Shown here piece by piece: positions 44,017 through 52,941 of a stretch of 64,000 bases of DNA. How positions within the stretch are numbered: position 1 is the stretch's first letter; each line of letters begins with the position of its first letter. The position numbers and the translations under genes were made by a program. The notes below the pieces were generated by a model. That model was not told the origin of the DNA. It saw nothing but the letters and a program-made list of their open reading frames with translations, and did no database searches. Source of the DNA: Flammeovirgaceae bacterium (GTDB lineage: Bacteria; Bacteroidota; Bacteroidia; Cytophagales; Cyclobacteriaceae); NCBI GenBank assembly GCA_021298015.1, contig JAJTGY010000016.1, positions 1 to 64,000 on the forward strand, in the 5' to 3' direction.

Positions 44017-44585
44017 GTTTCAGGGTTTTGATCATACCAGAAGATCCAATCTACAATGGGTTTATACTCCGTCCGTTAGGCGAAAAAATCATGCGTGAGT
44101 TAGGAAAAACCAATGCTCGGATAGAGGTTTTGACTAACCCCAAGCTGTCAGGCTTCGAGCATGCAAAATCGCAATTGGACGCTATCTGCGAAAGATATAA
44201 TCATTATGATTTGATCTTGTTCCTGCCTGACCGTGACGGAAAACAAACAAGAGATGCCGTACTTGAAAAGATTACGGAGAGACTTCAAGAAGAGGGATAC
44301 CCATTTATTGCTACAGCTGCAATTGAGGAAGTTGAGGCCTGGCTTCTTGCCGGCCATAAAACTTCTTTAAAGCGAAATTGGGTGGCTATCCGGGGGGATG
44401 CGCATATAAAAGAAAATGACTTTTTAGAGTTCATTAATGAGTATGGCGATGATGGCCCCGGCCAGGGTAGAGAAAGATTAATGAGGGAGACCCTTAGAAA
44501 TTTTTCCGGCCTTTGCCAAACTTGCTCGGAACTGAGGCGATTGACTTCCAAAATCAGGCAACTACTAAACCAAAATGAACAATGA
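44013..44585 (+). CDS. Toprim/DUF4276-like partner of the ATPase
   Basis: 190 residues. N-terminal strand with acidic residue (LIIPEDPIYNGF), then LILFLPDRDGKQTRD with the D-x-D pattern, then AAIEEVEAWLLAG with further acidics: the order expected of a Toprim-type metal site, as in DUF4276 or AriB-like effectors. Such partners cut tRNA or DNA in two-gene defence systems after the ATPase senses phage. Family assignment is by eye. It overlaps the ATPase stop and the ridA start by 4 bases each. Confidence 0.65.
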   Translation: MSFRVLIIPEDPIYNGFILRPLGEKIMRELGKTNARIEVLTNPKLSGFEHAKSQLDAICERYNHYDLILFLPDRDGKQTRDAVLEKITERLQEEGYPFIATAAIEEVEAWLLAGHKTSLKRNWVAIRGDAHIKENDFLEFINEYGDDGPGQGRERLMRETLRNFSGLCQTCSELRRLTSKIRQLLNQNEQ

Positions 44586-45112
44586 TCAAGAATTTCCTAC
44601 TTTTCAGCTTTACGAGTTGTATGATGCTTACGCATGTCTCGGTGGGCCAAACCATCGATTACGACAAGAAGCTGAAGGAACTGGGCATTGAACTGATCCC
44701 GGCTACCAAACCCATTGCCAACTATGTAAAGGCTGTTCGCACCGGTAATCTTTTGTTTCTGGCCGGACACGGACCGAGCCTGACCGATGGCACGGTGATG
44801 ACGGGTAAACTGGGCCAGAACTATACCGTAGAACAAGGCTACCAGGCCGCCCGCCAAACGGCCATTTCCCTGATCTCGACACTGAAGAATGAGTTGGGCG
44901 ATCTGAACAAAGTCAAACGCATCGTGAAAGTGTTAGGTATGGTGAATTGCACCCCTGAGTTTACCGACCAGCCGAAAGTGATGAATGGCTGCAGCGACTT
45001 GCTCGTTCAGGTGTTTGGCGAAAAAGGCAAACACGCCCGGTCGGCTGTGGGTATGAACGCCCTGCCCCTGGGCATGGCGGTGGAAGTGGAGATCATTGTA
45101 GAAATCGAATAA
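44582..45112 (+). CDS. RidA-family protein with signal peptide
   Basis: 176 residues. An N-terminal secretion signal (LLFSFTSCMMLTHVSVG) precedes a complete RidA/YjgF domain: LFLAGHGPSLTDGTVMTGKL, VKRIVKVLGMVNCTPEFTD and SAVGMNALPLGMAVEVEIIV with the conserved Arg-Ser-Ala-Val region. RidA deaminates reactive enamines in the cytosol; an exported form suggests another substrate. ATGA overlap couples it to the defence module stop, possibly after insertion of the module. Confidence 0.85.
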   Translation: MIKNFLLFSFTSCMMLTHVSVGQTIDYDKKLKELGIELIPATKPIANYVKAVRTGNLLFLAGHGPSLTDGTVMTGKLGQNYTVEQGYQAARQTAISLISTLKNELGDLNKVKRIVKVLGMVNCTPEFTDQPKVMNGCSDLLVQVFGEKGKHARSAVGMNALPLGMAVEVEIIVEIE

Positions 45113-45115
45113 CAC

Positions 45116-46075
45116 GTGACGTACTTTCTATTTGCGCTCGGCTTCGTTCTTTTGATCAAAGGAGCGGCTTGGCTCGTGGATGGAGCCTCCGCCATCGGCC
45201 GAAAGTTTCGCGTACCCGAGATGATCATCGGACTCACGATTGTTTCGTTCGGCACCTCGTTGCCCGAATTACTGGTGACCACCATGGCTAGTCTCGAAGG
45301 CAAAGCCGAATTGGGTGTGAGCAACATTCTGGGCAGTAACATTGCCAATATTCTGATCATCCTGGGATTGGCGGCCATCATTCGCCCGCTGCCTATTGCC
45401 CGCGATACCTACCTGATTGACATTCCCATTTCGATGTTCGCGGTCATGCTCCTGGGATTTTTAGCAAACTCACATTTCATCACCGACTCCACCGCATTGG
45501 AAATCACCCGCATTGACGGTGGCATTCTGCTTTTCTTTTTCTTCTGCTTCATGGTGTACATCCTGGCGGAGGCCCGCGCCAAGCCGGCTGAGGCCGATCC
45601 CCAAATGACCGCGGGTCAAATGCCCATGGCTGCTTTAAAAATAGGGGTGGGCATTTTGATGCTGTATTTTGGAGGCGAATGGGTGGTGGATGGCGCTTCC
45701 TTAATCGCCACACGGGCCGGATTAAGTGAAGCCTTCATCGGGCTCACCATTGTGGCCGTAGGTACCTCATTACCTGAATTGGTGACATCGGCCGTGGCGG
45801 CCTACAAGGGCAATGTGAGCATTGCCGTGGGCAACGCTATTGGATCGAATATCTTCAACGTGCTCTGGATTCTGGGCTTCACCGCCATGGTGTCACCCAT
45901 CCCGTTTTCGCCTGCCAGCAACCTGGACATCATGATGGTGCTCATGGCCTCCGCTTCGCTGATTGTTGCGGTCATCATCGGCAAGTATCCCCGCATCAGC
46001 CGGCCCGAAGGTGTGCTGTTCATAGTCGTGTATGCCGCGTATGTCGTTTATCTCATTAAAGCGACCGGTCTTTAA
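45116..46075 (+). CDS. Calcium/sodium antiporter (YrbG/CaCA family)
   Basis: 319 residues with about ten membrane helices. Two inverted alpha repeats are visible: GLTIVSFGTSLPELLVTTMA followed by GSNIANIL, and GLTIVAVGTSLPELVTSAVA followed by GSNIFNVL, each with the ion-binding Glu. It trades Na+ for Ca2+ across the inner membrane. It begins with GTG, 3 bases after the ridA stop. The stop overlaps the convergent GNAT gene by 4 bases. Confidence 0.93.
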   Translation: MTYFLFALGFVLLIKGAAWLVDGASAIGRKFRVPEMIIGLTIVSFGTSLPELLVTTMASLEGKAELGVSNILGSNIANILIILGLAAIIRPLPIARDTYLIDIPISMFAVMLLGFLANSHFITDSTALEITRIDGGILLFFFFCFMVYILAEARAKPAEADPQMTAGQMPMAALKIGVGILMLYFGGEWVVDGASLIATRAGLSEAFIGLTIVAVGTSLPELVTSAVAAYKGNVSIAVGNAIGSNIFNVLWILGFTAMVSPIPFSPASNLDIMMVLMASASLIVAVIIGKYPRISRPEGVLFIVVYAAYVVYLIKATGL

Positions 46076-46527
46076 TACGAGCCCTTCATCCACTCGTAAG
46101 TGGCATAGTGCTCACCATTCATGCCCAGGCGTTCGTACACTTTTTGTGCCCCCGTGTTGGTCTTATCGACATACAGCCGAATGCCGCGCAACGTGGGATC
46201 TTCTTCCACCATCTTTTTGATGTAATCATACAGCGCTGAGTATACTCCGCGGCCGCGGTGGGCTTGTTCAATGTACACTGATTGGATCCACAGCACGGTG
46301 CCGTACCGCCAGTCGCTCCACTCGTAGGTCGTCATCAGGCAGCCCAGTACGGCTCCCTCCGCTTCCGCGACATAGTATTTACCGCGCTCCGGGTGATAAA
46401 ACAGCTCCATTACACCGCGTGTCAGGATGTCTTCGGGCAAACGGATTTTCTCCGTTTCCCACGCCATCTTTTTTTGGAAGTCTATGATAGCCGCGATGTC
46501 GGTTTCAAGTGCTGGCCGAATAATCAT
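46072..46527 (-). CDS. GNAT-family N-acetyltransferase
   Basis: 151 residues. Standard GNAT fold: IRPALETDIAAIIDFQKKM at the N-terminus, then YVAEAEGAVLGCLMTTYEWS and the acetyl-CoA loop QSVYIEQAHRGRGVYSALYD, closing GAQKVYERLGMNGEHYATYE. The acceptor is unknown. It sits alone, convergent to the antiporter gene. Confidence 0.9.
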   Translation of the reverse strand: MIIRPALETDIAAIIDFQKKMAWETEKIRLPEDILTRGVMELFYHPERGKYYVAEAEGAVLGCLMTTYEWSDWRYGTVLWIQSVYIEQAHRGRGVYSALYDYIKKMVEEDPTLRGIRLYVDKTNTGAQKVYERLGMNGEHYATYEWMKGSY

Positions 46528-46559
46528 ACCTGGTTAATTGATGTAACGAAATTTAGATT

Positions 46560-47687
46560 CTATAAGGCTTGTCGAATATCAGCCAGCAGGTCGGCTGCGT
46601 CTTCAATGCCAACGGAAAAGCGGATCAGGGTTGGTTTAATACCCTGTCGTTTACGCTCGGCCTCCGTCATTTTGGCGTGAGACGTTTTCACCGGCTCCGT
46701 CATGGTGCTTTCCACGCCTCCGAGGCTGATGGCCTTCTTAATGATCTTCAGGCGCTTCAGGAATTTGCCGGTATCTCCTTTAATATCAAACGACATCATG
46801 CCGCCAAAACCACTCATTTGCTTTTTTGCAATCGCGTGACCCGGGTGTGTTTTCAGTCCGGGATAGTACACGGCCGATATTTTTGACTCGTTACTTAGGG
46901 CGCGCGCCAACGTCATGGCGTTTTCGTTTTGCTGCTGCACGCGAAGTACGATCGTTTTCAGGCTGCGCTCCACCAGCCAGCAGGTGAAGGCATCGAGGCT
47001 TCCGCCACAGTTTAAGGCACTGGCGCGCACCTTCTCCATCAAGGCATGGGAGGTTACCACCACACCACAACACAAGTCCGAGTGCCCGCCAATATATTTT
47101 GTGCCGCTGTGTGCGACTATATCAATACCCAGGTCAATCGGGTTTTGATTGATGGGTGAAGCGAACGTATTGTCGATCATCGACACAATCTTATGCTGAC
47201 GGGCAATGCGGGCCACGGCTCGCACATCCGTTATGCGCAGCAACGGATTGGAAGGCGTTTCAATATAGATCAGTTTGGTATTGGGCCGGATGGCGCGCTG
47301 AAAGTTTTTGGGATCAGTCGCCTCCACCAGCGTGTAGCCAATGCCATAGCGCTCCAATTCATTCAGCACTGCGTGATAGGTGCCCCCATACAGTTCGTTC
47401 TGAAACACAATGTGGTCTCCTGCTTTTACCATGGCCATCATGGCCGTCATGATGGCGGCCATCCCGCTGCTGAAAACCATACCGGCTTCTCCGTTTTCCA
47501 GGGCCGCCATTTTTTCGGCTACCGCTTTGTGATTAGGCGTATTGAAGTAGCGGGGGTAGCGCACCTCAGCCGAGTAGTCGTAGGCCGCGGAGGGGTAGAT
47601 GGGGGTTACCACCCCGCCCCATTGCAGGTCGGCCAGCGCCCCGAAGTGAACGCTTTGTGTGATTTTGGAACGGGACTTGGGTTTCAT
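46560..47687 (-). CDS. Trans-sulfuration PLP enzyme (cystathionine gamma-synthase/lyase family)
   Basis: 375 residues. The fold-type I PLP lysine is Lys197 in DIVAHSGTKYIGGHSD; the phosphate/ring segment SSGMAAIMTAMMAM and YIETPSNPLLRITD are present. Members act in cysteine-methionine interconversion as cystathionine gamma-synthase, gamma-lyase or methionine gamma-lyase; sequence alone does not decide. No SAM riboswitch was seen in the upstream stretch. Confidence 0.9.
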   Translation of the reverse strand: MKPKSRSKITQSVHFGALADLQWGGVVTPIYPSAAYDYSAEVRYPRYFNTPNHKAVAEKMAALENGEAGMVFSSGMAAIMTAMMAMVKAGDHIVFQNELYGGTYHAVLNELERYGIGYTLVEATDPKNFQRAIRPNTKLIYIETPSNPLLRITDVRAVARIARQHKIVSMIDNTFASPINQNPIDLGIDIVAHSGTKYIGGHSDLCCGVVVTSHALMEKVRASALNCGGSLDAFTCWLVERSLKTIVLRVQQQNENAMTLARALSNESKISAVYYPGLKTHPGHAIAKKQMSGFGGMMSFDIKGDTGKFLKRLKIIKKAISLGGVESTMTEPVKTSHAKMTEAERKRQGIKPTLIRFSVGIEDAADLLADIRQAL

Positions 47688-48031
47688 GTCTGCAAGTAAT
47701 GGAAAAATCCCAAGGCTATAAACCCGTTAACTGCCCGGATCCGTGTTAAAAGCAAGCCCATGTGCCGGTCGGCTGGCATACCCTGGCGGGTCCAGCCAAG
47801 ACTTCATTCCGGAGAAAGCCCACGTTCAAGAACATGAAATAAAACCACTAAAACTTACATGCGTAATTTTCAGCCCTTTCCCGGGCCTGTTGGTTATGGC
47901 TTTTTTATGGAGGTTTAACCAACCAACGGGCAAAGAAGGGTTGAGCGCCTCCATCGTGATTTTTTGAGATCATCAGGGGGCCGGTGAAGGTGGAGCGTCC
48001 GGAAAAAATCAAGATCCGAAACCCAAAGACC
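47688..48031. other. Intergenic stretch before the envelope cluster
   Basis: No supported gene. It holds an imperfect hairpin, GTTGGTTA (47889-47896) against TAACCAAC (47916-47923), without a U-run. A 74-codon plus-strand frame has a low-complexity, unmatched product. It is the only sizable gap before the 11-gene plus-strand cluster, so its promoter may lie here, but no TTG/TAnnTTTG was found. Confidence 0.4.
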
Positions 48032-48520
48032 ATGACCGCCAACCGCCCTTTGTCCAAAAATTTCTGGCTGCACGAAATGATCGCCAGCCAATCCGCCACA
48101 CGGTTCGGTTTTACCGAACAGTTCACACCACCAGACGATGTCGTTCGAAACCTGGAAGCGTTGTGCAAGCACGTGCTGCAACCCTTGCGCGATGCCATTA
48201 AATCACCCATTGCGGTGAGCAGCGGCTACCGCTGCCAGCGCGTTAACGCGCTCATCGGGGGTGCGCAGCGAAGCCAGCACCTCACCGGCCACGCGGCCGA
48301 TATTCAGGATTTCAAACACGGCAACGAATTTCTGTTTCGCAAGATCATCGAGCTCAAGCTGCCGTTCGATCAGATCATCAACGAATTCAACTTTGACTGG
48401 GTGCACGTGAGCTACGACCCCAAACGCCACCGCAGAAAGATCACGGAGGCCTACAAAGACCCAAGCGGCATGACGAAATACCGGCCGTTCGTTTTGCCAA
48501 AGGCATGGGGATTGAAATAA
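48032..48520 (+). CDS. Peptidase M15-type (D-Ala-D-Ala carboxypeptidase-like, endolysin-like) protein
   Basis: 162 residues from the ATG at 48032. M15 zinc site: His83 and Asp90 in SQHLTGHAADIQ and His125 in DWVHVS, with the GYRCQRVNALIGG segment. M15 enzymes cut the peptide stems of peptidoglycan; many are phage-derived. No signal peptide, so it needs another export route or acts in the cytosol. First gene of the cluster, 28 bases before a membrane protein. Confidence 0.85.
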   Translation: MTANRPLSKNFWLHEMIASQSATRFGFTEQFTPPDDVVRNLEALCKHVLQPLRDAIKSPIAVSSGYRCQRVNALIGGAQRSQHLTGHAADIQDFKHGNEFLFRKIIELKLPFDQIINEFNFDWVHVSYDPKRHRRKITEAYKDPSGMTKYRPFVLPKAWGLK

Positions 48521-48548
48521 CCATTCGCTCCAACAAACCTCTTCGCTT

Positions 48549-49742
48549 ATGACCGGAACCACCGCACTAGATGTCGTGATTGGGCTGGTGTTTATTTACA
48601 GCCTGTACAGCCTGCTGGCCTCTCTCATTCAAGAGATCATTGCCACTAATCTTTCGTTTCGCGCCAAAGTGCTGGAAAAAGCCATTGTGCGCATGCTCGA
48701 GAACGAAAGAAATTACCAGTGGGCGATTACCAGTCGCATCAAGAATTTAGCGGGCCTGCTGTCGCGATCTTCTCAGGTAGCAAATGGCACATTGGCCGAT
48801 GACTTTTATAAACAGCCATTAATTAAGTATCTGGGAGAAGACAAGTGGCACCGAAAACCAGCTTACCTGGAAGCCAGTAATTTCTCGAAGGCGCTGCTAG
48901 ATGTTTTGAAGGGTCCGGGTTTTAAAGCCGGTGATGATGTCCGTAAAGCAATTGAGATATACCTGTCTTCCAGGCCGTCCCCTCCGCCCGGCACTAAGGA
49001 TGATACGATAGATCATTTGAATTCCCTGTGGGCCGATGCGCAGGGTGACGTGGAGCGCTTCCGTGAGTTACTTGAAAAGTGGTTTGACGATACCATGCTT
49101 CGGGCTACGGAATGGTATAAAAAATACAATCAGGTTTTTCTGTTGATCATCGGTTTGTTGATCGCGATATTCTTCAATGTTGACACCGTACAGATTGTGC
49201 GTAAGCTCTCTCACGACCCTGACTTACGCTTGCAGCTGGTGCAGCGGGCCGATGCCTACCTGAAGGATCATCCGAACGTGCTGGAGAACGCTCGGCAACA
49301 AAAGGCCCGCATCGACCGGCAGCTTGAAATGAAAAAGAAAGCAACCGGAGCCGACTCAACGCAAGCAGAGCGAGAAAAAAGAAGAATCGACTCGTTGGCC
49401 AAGGTTTACGAGGCTGATATGCAGCGGCTGCAAAAGGAAGCGGATACGCTGATCAAAGGAGATCTGAAAGATGTAAGCGAACTGCTGGCGTTAGGCTGGG
49501 GTAGGCAATGCGAGAAAAAAACGCCTTGCGCAAACTGCCGGTTTTTACCTAACGGATTATCCTGGTGCTCCCCGTTGGGCTGGCTGCTCACCGCACTTGC
49601 CCTATCGTTAGGGGCACCCTTCTGGTTCGATTTGCTTAACAAGCTGATGAAATTACGCGGGGCTGTGCGCCCGCCCCCAGGCCCGCCAACAACCGGGGGT
49701 TCGGCCGGCAGCGAACAACCTCGAATTAAACGTGTGGGGTAA
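48549..49742 (+). CDS. Three-helix membrane protein with long soluble loop, 397 aa
   Basis: Not a named family to me. Membrane helices at about 8-30 (VVIGLVFIYSLYSLLASLI), 196-216 (QVFLLIIGLLIAIFF) and 345-362 (GWLLTALALSLGAPFW), followed by APFWFDLLNKLMKLRGA, which I recall as a conserved ending in uncharacterised proteins. Between the second and third helices lies a coiled-coil stretch and a cysteine group (CEKKTPCANC). The C-terminal tail is proline/glycine-rich. Its stop overlaps the subtilase start by 1 base. Confidence 0.7.
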   Translation: MTGTTALDVVIGLVFIYSLYSLLASLIQEIIATNLSFRAKVLEKAIVRMLENERNYQWAITSRIKNLAGLLSRSSQVANGTLADDFYKQPLIKYLGEDKWHRKPAYLEASNFSKALLDVLKGPGFKAGDDVRKAIEIYLSSRPSPPPGTKDDTIDHLNSLWADAQGDVERFRELLEKWFDDTMLRATEWYKKYNQVFLLIIGLLIAIFFNVDTVQIVRKLSHDPDLRLQLVQRADAYLKDHPNVLENARQQKARIDRQLEMKKKATGADSTQAEREKRRIDSLAKVYEADMQRLQKEADTLIKGDLKDVSELLALGWGRQCEKKTPCANCRFLPNGLSWCSPLGWLLTALALSLGAPFWFDLLNKLMKLRGAVRPPPGPPTTGGSAGSEQPRIKRVG

Positions 49743-50752
49743 TGAAGGTGACGGTGACAAAATACCTGAACGTGCGCGTAGGCAAGCCCAGCCTAAACGC
49801 GCCTTGTTATCAATACCTGGCACCGGGAAGTGAGATTGAAGTGGAAGATCAATCCTACACTGGCGATTCATTTGACGGGATCAATACCTGGCTCAAAGAT
49901 CGTGCTGGCAATTATTACTGGAGTGGAGGTGTTAAGTCTATTCAATTCTTTGAATTAGCAATACCGCATTCTACGATCATTAACTACAACAGCCTCGTTA
50001 AATCAACCCTTGGACCACGGATATTAGGGAATGGAGTAAATGTCGCTCTGCTTGACAGCGGAATTAATGTTGACCACCCAGATCTTAATGGTGCAGTGGT
50101 TCAGTCATTGAGCTTTGTTGACGGACAGAATGCAACAGATGACCCTTGGGGACATGGGACGCTGATGGCTGGATTTATAGGAGGCAGAACGGTGTCAACC
50201 ACGGGAATACTAGGTGTTGCTCCTAAATGTAATCTTATCAATCTTAAAGTGGTTGCGAACAACGGTGTAACAAAAATGATGTCGCTTAAGAACTGCCTTA
50301 ACCATATAATCAATAATCAGCAGATGCTTAAAATAGACATTATCAATTTAAGCATCTCCATTTCTGACCTAACATTCATCACAAAAGAACTGTCAACACT
50401 TGCTGCAATGGAAATTAAAGTCATTGCGGCCGCTGGAACGGAAGAAATTTTAAGAATGAACACTGTGCGCCTATTGGCACAGCACCCACGAGTAGATGGT
50501 GTCGGAGTTACGAGCGACATCCAATTTGGTTCGACCGGAACTCTTCCAGCTGCGCTGTCCTGCTTTTATCAAAACAAGAAACTATTCTCTACCTCTAATA
50601 ACGGTGGTTATCAAGAAGTCTCCGGGGATAGCATATTTACAGCTATTACCTCTGGATTGGCAGCCATTGCGATTCAATCAGGTCAAAGCCTCGTAAGCGT
50701 ATACATCTCAAGAAGCTTGTTCACACCAGACATTATTGCTCCCTTTAAATAA
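49742..50752 (+). CDS. SH3-like domain + subtilisin-like (S8) protease, no signal peptide
   Basis: 336 residues. An SH3b-like domain (1-68, TVTKYLNVRVGKPS) precedes a subtilase. The catalytic triad is present: Asp105 (LLDSGINVDHPDL), His138 (PWGHGTLMAG) and Ser297 (SGDSIFTAITSG). Odd points: the usual oxyanion asparagine is a threonine (VIAAAGTEE, Thr233), the GTSMATP motif has become GDSIFTAI, and there is no signal peptide or prodomain. It may be a cytosolic protease with slow or regulated activity, or a partly inactive binder. Its base composition is more AT-rich than the first cluster genes. Confidence 0.83.
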   Translation: MKVTVTKYLNVRVGKPSLNAPCYQYLAPGSEIEVEDQSYTGDSFDGINTWLKDRAGNYYWSGGVKSIQFFELAIPHSTIINYNSLVKSTLGPRILGNGVNVALLDSGINVDHPDLNGAVVQSLSFVDGQNATDDPWGHGTLMAGFIGGRTVSTTGILGVAPKCNLINLKVVANNGVTKMMSLKNCLNHIINNQQMLKIDIINLSISISDLTFITKELSTLAAMEIKVIAAAGTEEILRMNTVRLLAQHPRVDGVGVTSDIQFGSTGTLPAALSCFYQNKKLFSTSNNGGYQEVSGDSIFTAITSGLAAIAIQSGQSLVSVYISRSLFTPDIIAPFK

Positions 50753-50763
50753 ACTAATGCTAT

Positions 50764-52641
50764 ATGAAGTTTCTAATTTTTGTCGCTCTGCTTATCGTGT
50801 CAATCTCCAGCCTATCTCAGACACCTGTTCGTGATGCCATTTTACTTAGGAAATATTCAACCCAGGTGGGCAACAAAACAGAGATTGAGATAAACAATGA
50901 AAGCCGTCCAACTATTTTGAGAGTCTTTCATTATTATGTTGACCATGACTTCTCGAATTTAGAAATTGAAATAAATGGTAAAAATCCATTTATTAGTATC
51001 TCAGGAACAACGCATACTGAGGCCAATGCGGCTCCCGAAAAAAGTCTAATTGGTCAAGCGCTACGTCCTGATGTTGCCGGCCTCAACGTCACCACTGTAG
51101 CCGATGGCCTGGCGAAGTTTCTGGTTGAGCGCACCAAACAGGAGCTCAGCATCACCTTTTTTGAGAAATTCAAAACGTTTCTTGACTCTCCGGAAGCAGA
51201 GGATTTTCGCACCCTGTTCCCAAGTACAAAAAAGGTACTGGATGCCGTTGATCGCGAGATTTACCAGTATGCCAATTACCTGAACTTACTACGCGAGGCC
51301 TTTGACAAAGACCTCCGAGCGCTCATGAATAACCTCCCTCCGGTGATTGACAGGCGTATGACTAGCCCCGCGGCTGAGTATGCACTGCTTTCGCTCGATG
51401 TTATCTCCAAATTGAAAGCCGGAATACACCCGGCTGAAATACTTGATCATTTATCGACACGACAGGTGCCGGATGACCTCCAGGCATTTCAGGAAGCCTT
51501 AAAGGTGTTTGCCATCGTGTCGTCATCCATTCGGTCTGGCAACCCAGATCGTTATTGGGTATCGACCGACTCACTTGGATTACTGTTGAATGACAGAAAT
51601 ACCTTAAGAATTTATTTGGGATTGATTTATGCTCAACACGGGGATGTAGAAATCAACAAGAAGAAACTTAAGGTCTATTTGGATGAGGTTGCAGCCGCTT
51701 ACGCAAAAAATGAGGAAGCGATCAGAAATCTTATTCAGGAAATTGCCTTCAAGCTACAAGCAATTGATCAGGCCCTACGCGAAGCAAAACAGATAAAGAA
51801 AAGCGGGGAGAAAGTAGGGAGCTACATTGATTTGTTCACCTCTACCATTCAACTGCTAGAGGCAGCCAACAAAGTAAATGACTTAAAGCTATTGGGGATA
51901 ACAGTAGGAGAGACGTCAAAAGGGAAATTCATTGCTATCCTGAACCATGCAGCTGAATTGGCTGCGGACTTGAACGAACGAAAATTTAATGCAGCCATCG
52001 TAGACTTATCTGCCTTGCTTACAGAGGCACTCGGAAGTGCCCCCACATGGAATGACGAGTTAATCCGCTATGGCACTTTTATGGCTAATGTGGCGCAAGC
52101 ACAAAATTCCAACGAAGTTCAAGCCGCTATTGAGGCTGTGGCTCTACCCGTGGGTAGTGCCTCTATCAAGCGTAAGTCGGCCAGAAATATTTCGCTAAAC
52201 GCCTACGTGGGCCTGGCCGGGGGCTATGAGTATAATTCTTCCACTGATGAATGGAAAGGTACTTTCGGTATTAATACCCCCGTAGGTATTGCGTTCAGCC
52301 GGGGGCATTATAAAGAGCAGAAGGCTTGTTTCAAGGAGCGCGGCTCATCCACACTGTTTGTGTCATTAGTAGACATCGGGGCATTTTCAACCTACCGATT
52401 CAACGACTCGCAAACGGAGGAACTTCCAGACGTAACGCTAGCCAATATTTTTGCGCCCGGTTTATACTATGTCTACGGATTTCCCAAAACGCCAGTTTCG
52501 TTGGGGGTTGGCGGGCAACTAGGCCCGCAACTTCGCGAACTCACCACTACAGCGGCTACCAACAATGGCTTTAATGGCAGCCTTCGAATTTTCTTGGCTA
52601 TGGACATTCCCCTGATAAACTTCTTTACGAAATCGCGTTAG
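50764..52641 (+). CDS. Exported helical protein with C-terminal beta-barrel-like region, 625 aa
   Basis: Not recognised. Signal peptide (LIFVALLIVSISSLSQ). The middle (about 120-450) is mostly helical and charged (LNLLREAFDKDLRALMNNLP; AQHGDVEINKKKLKVYLDEV). The last 170 residues alternate like membrane strands (NAYVGLAGGYEYNSSTDEWK; TPVGIAFSRGHY; ALVSLGVGGQLGP-like) and end in charged KSR rather than an aromatic. Probably an outer-membrane anchored protein. It starts 11 bases after the subtilase stop, so it may be that protease's partner. Confidence 0.65.
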   Translation: MKFLIFVALLIVSISSLSQTPVRDAILLRKYSTQVGNKTEIEINNESRPTILRVFHYYVDHDFSNLEIEINGKNPFISISGTTHTEANAAPEKSLIGQALRPDVAGLNVTTVADGLAKFLVERTKQELSITFFEKFKTFLDSPEAEDFRTLFPSTKKVLDAVDREIYQYANYLNLLREAFDKDLRALMNNLPPVIDRRMTSPAAEYALLSLDVISKLKAGIHPAEILDHLSTRQVPDDLQAFQEALKVFAIVSSSIRSGNPDRYWVSTDSLGLLLNDRNTLRIYLGLIYAQHGDVEINKKKLKVYLDEVAAAYAKNEEAIRNLIQEIAFKLQAIDQALREAKQIKKSGEKVGSYIDLFTSTIQLLEAANKVNDLKLLGITVGETSKGKFIAILNHAAELAADLNERKFNAAIVDLSALLTEALGSAPTWNDELIRYGTFMANVAQAQNSNEVQAAIEAVALPVGSASIKRKSARNISLNAYVGLAGGYEYNSSTDEWKGTFGINTPVGIAFSRGHYKEQKACFKERGSSTLFVSLVDIGAFSTYRFNDSQTEELPDVTLANIFAPGLYYVYGFPKTPVSLGVGGQLGPQLRELTTTAATNNGFNGSLRIFLAMDIPLINFFTKSR

Positions 52642-52644
52642 CTC

Positions 52645-52941
52645 ATGAGCTACTACGGCAACATCCTTACCTTGGTGCAGGCCACCCCGGTGCAACAACA
52701 GCAGGTGGCAACGGTACTCACCGCTCACAACTGTGTTTACCAGCAAGTCGATCAAACCTTTTACCTCGAAACCCGCAGCATTGCGCACACCCAACAGGTA
52801 GCCCGTGAGGTGGAAGGCCTGGGCGTTCCCTTTGCCTTCTTTCATAACCGGGTCTCCAAAGGTTCCTTCTGTTATCCGGTTGGCTTACCCGATGACGTAC
52901 GCGAAAAAATTCACCAGATTCTTTTTGTCGACCCGGCATGA
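52645..52941 (+). CDS. Hypothetical protein, 98 aa
   Basis: Not recognised. Soluble, alpha/beta, starting MSYYGNILTLVQATPVQQQQ; no signal peptide. It begins 3 bases after the previous stop and overlaps the next start by 4, so it is surely translated with its neighbours. It could be a cytosolic immunity or chaperone-type partner, by size only. Confidence 0.6.
   Translation: MSYYGNILTLVQATPVQQQQVATVLTAHNCVYQQVDQTFYLETRSIAHTQQVAREVEGLGVPFAFFHNRVSKGSFCYPVGLPDDVREKIHQILFVDPA

Noticed and set aside
47743-47967. 74-codon plus-strand frame before the envelope cluster
   Set aside because: No ribosome site, odd composition and an antisense frame of similar length; more likely non-coding.
47688-47983. 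Search for a SAM riboswitch upstream of the trans-sulfuration gene
   Set aside because: No SAM-I or SAM-II core pattern was found on the minus strand.
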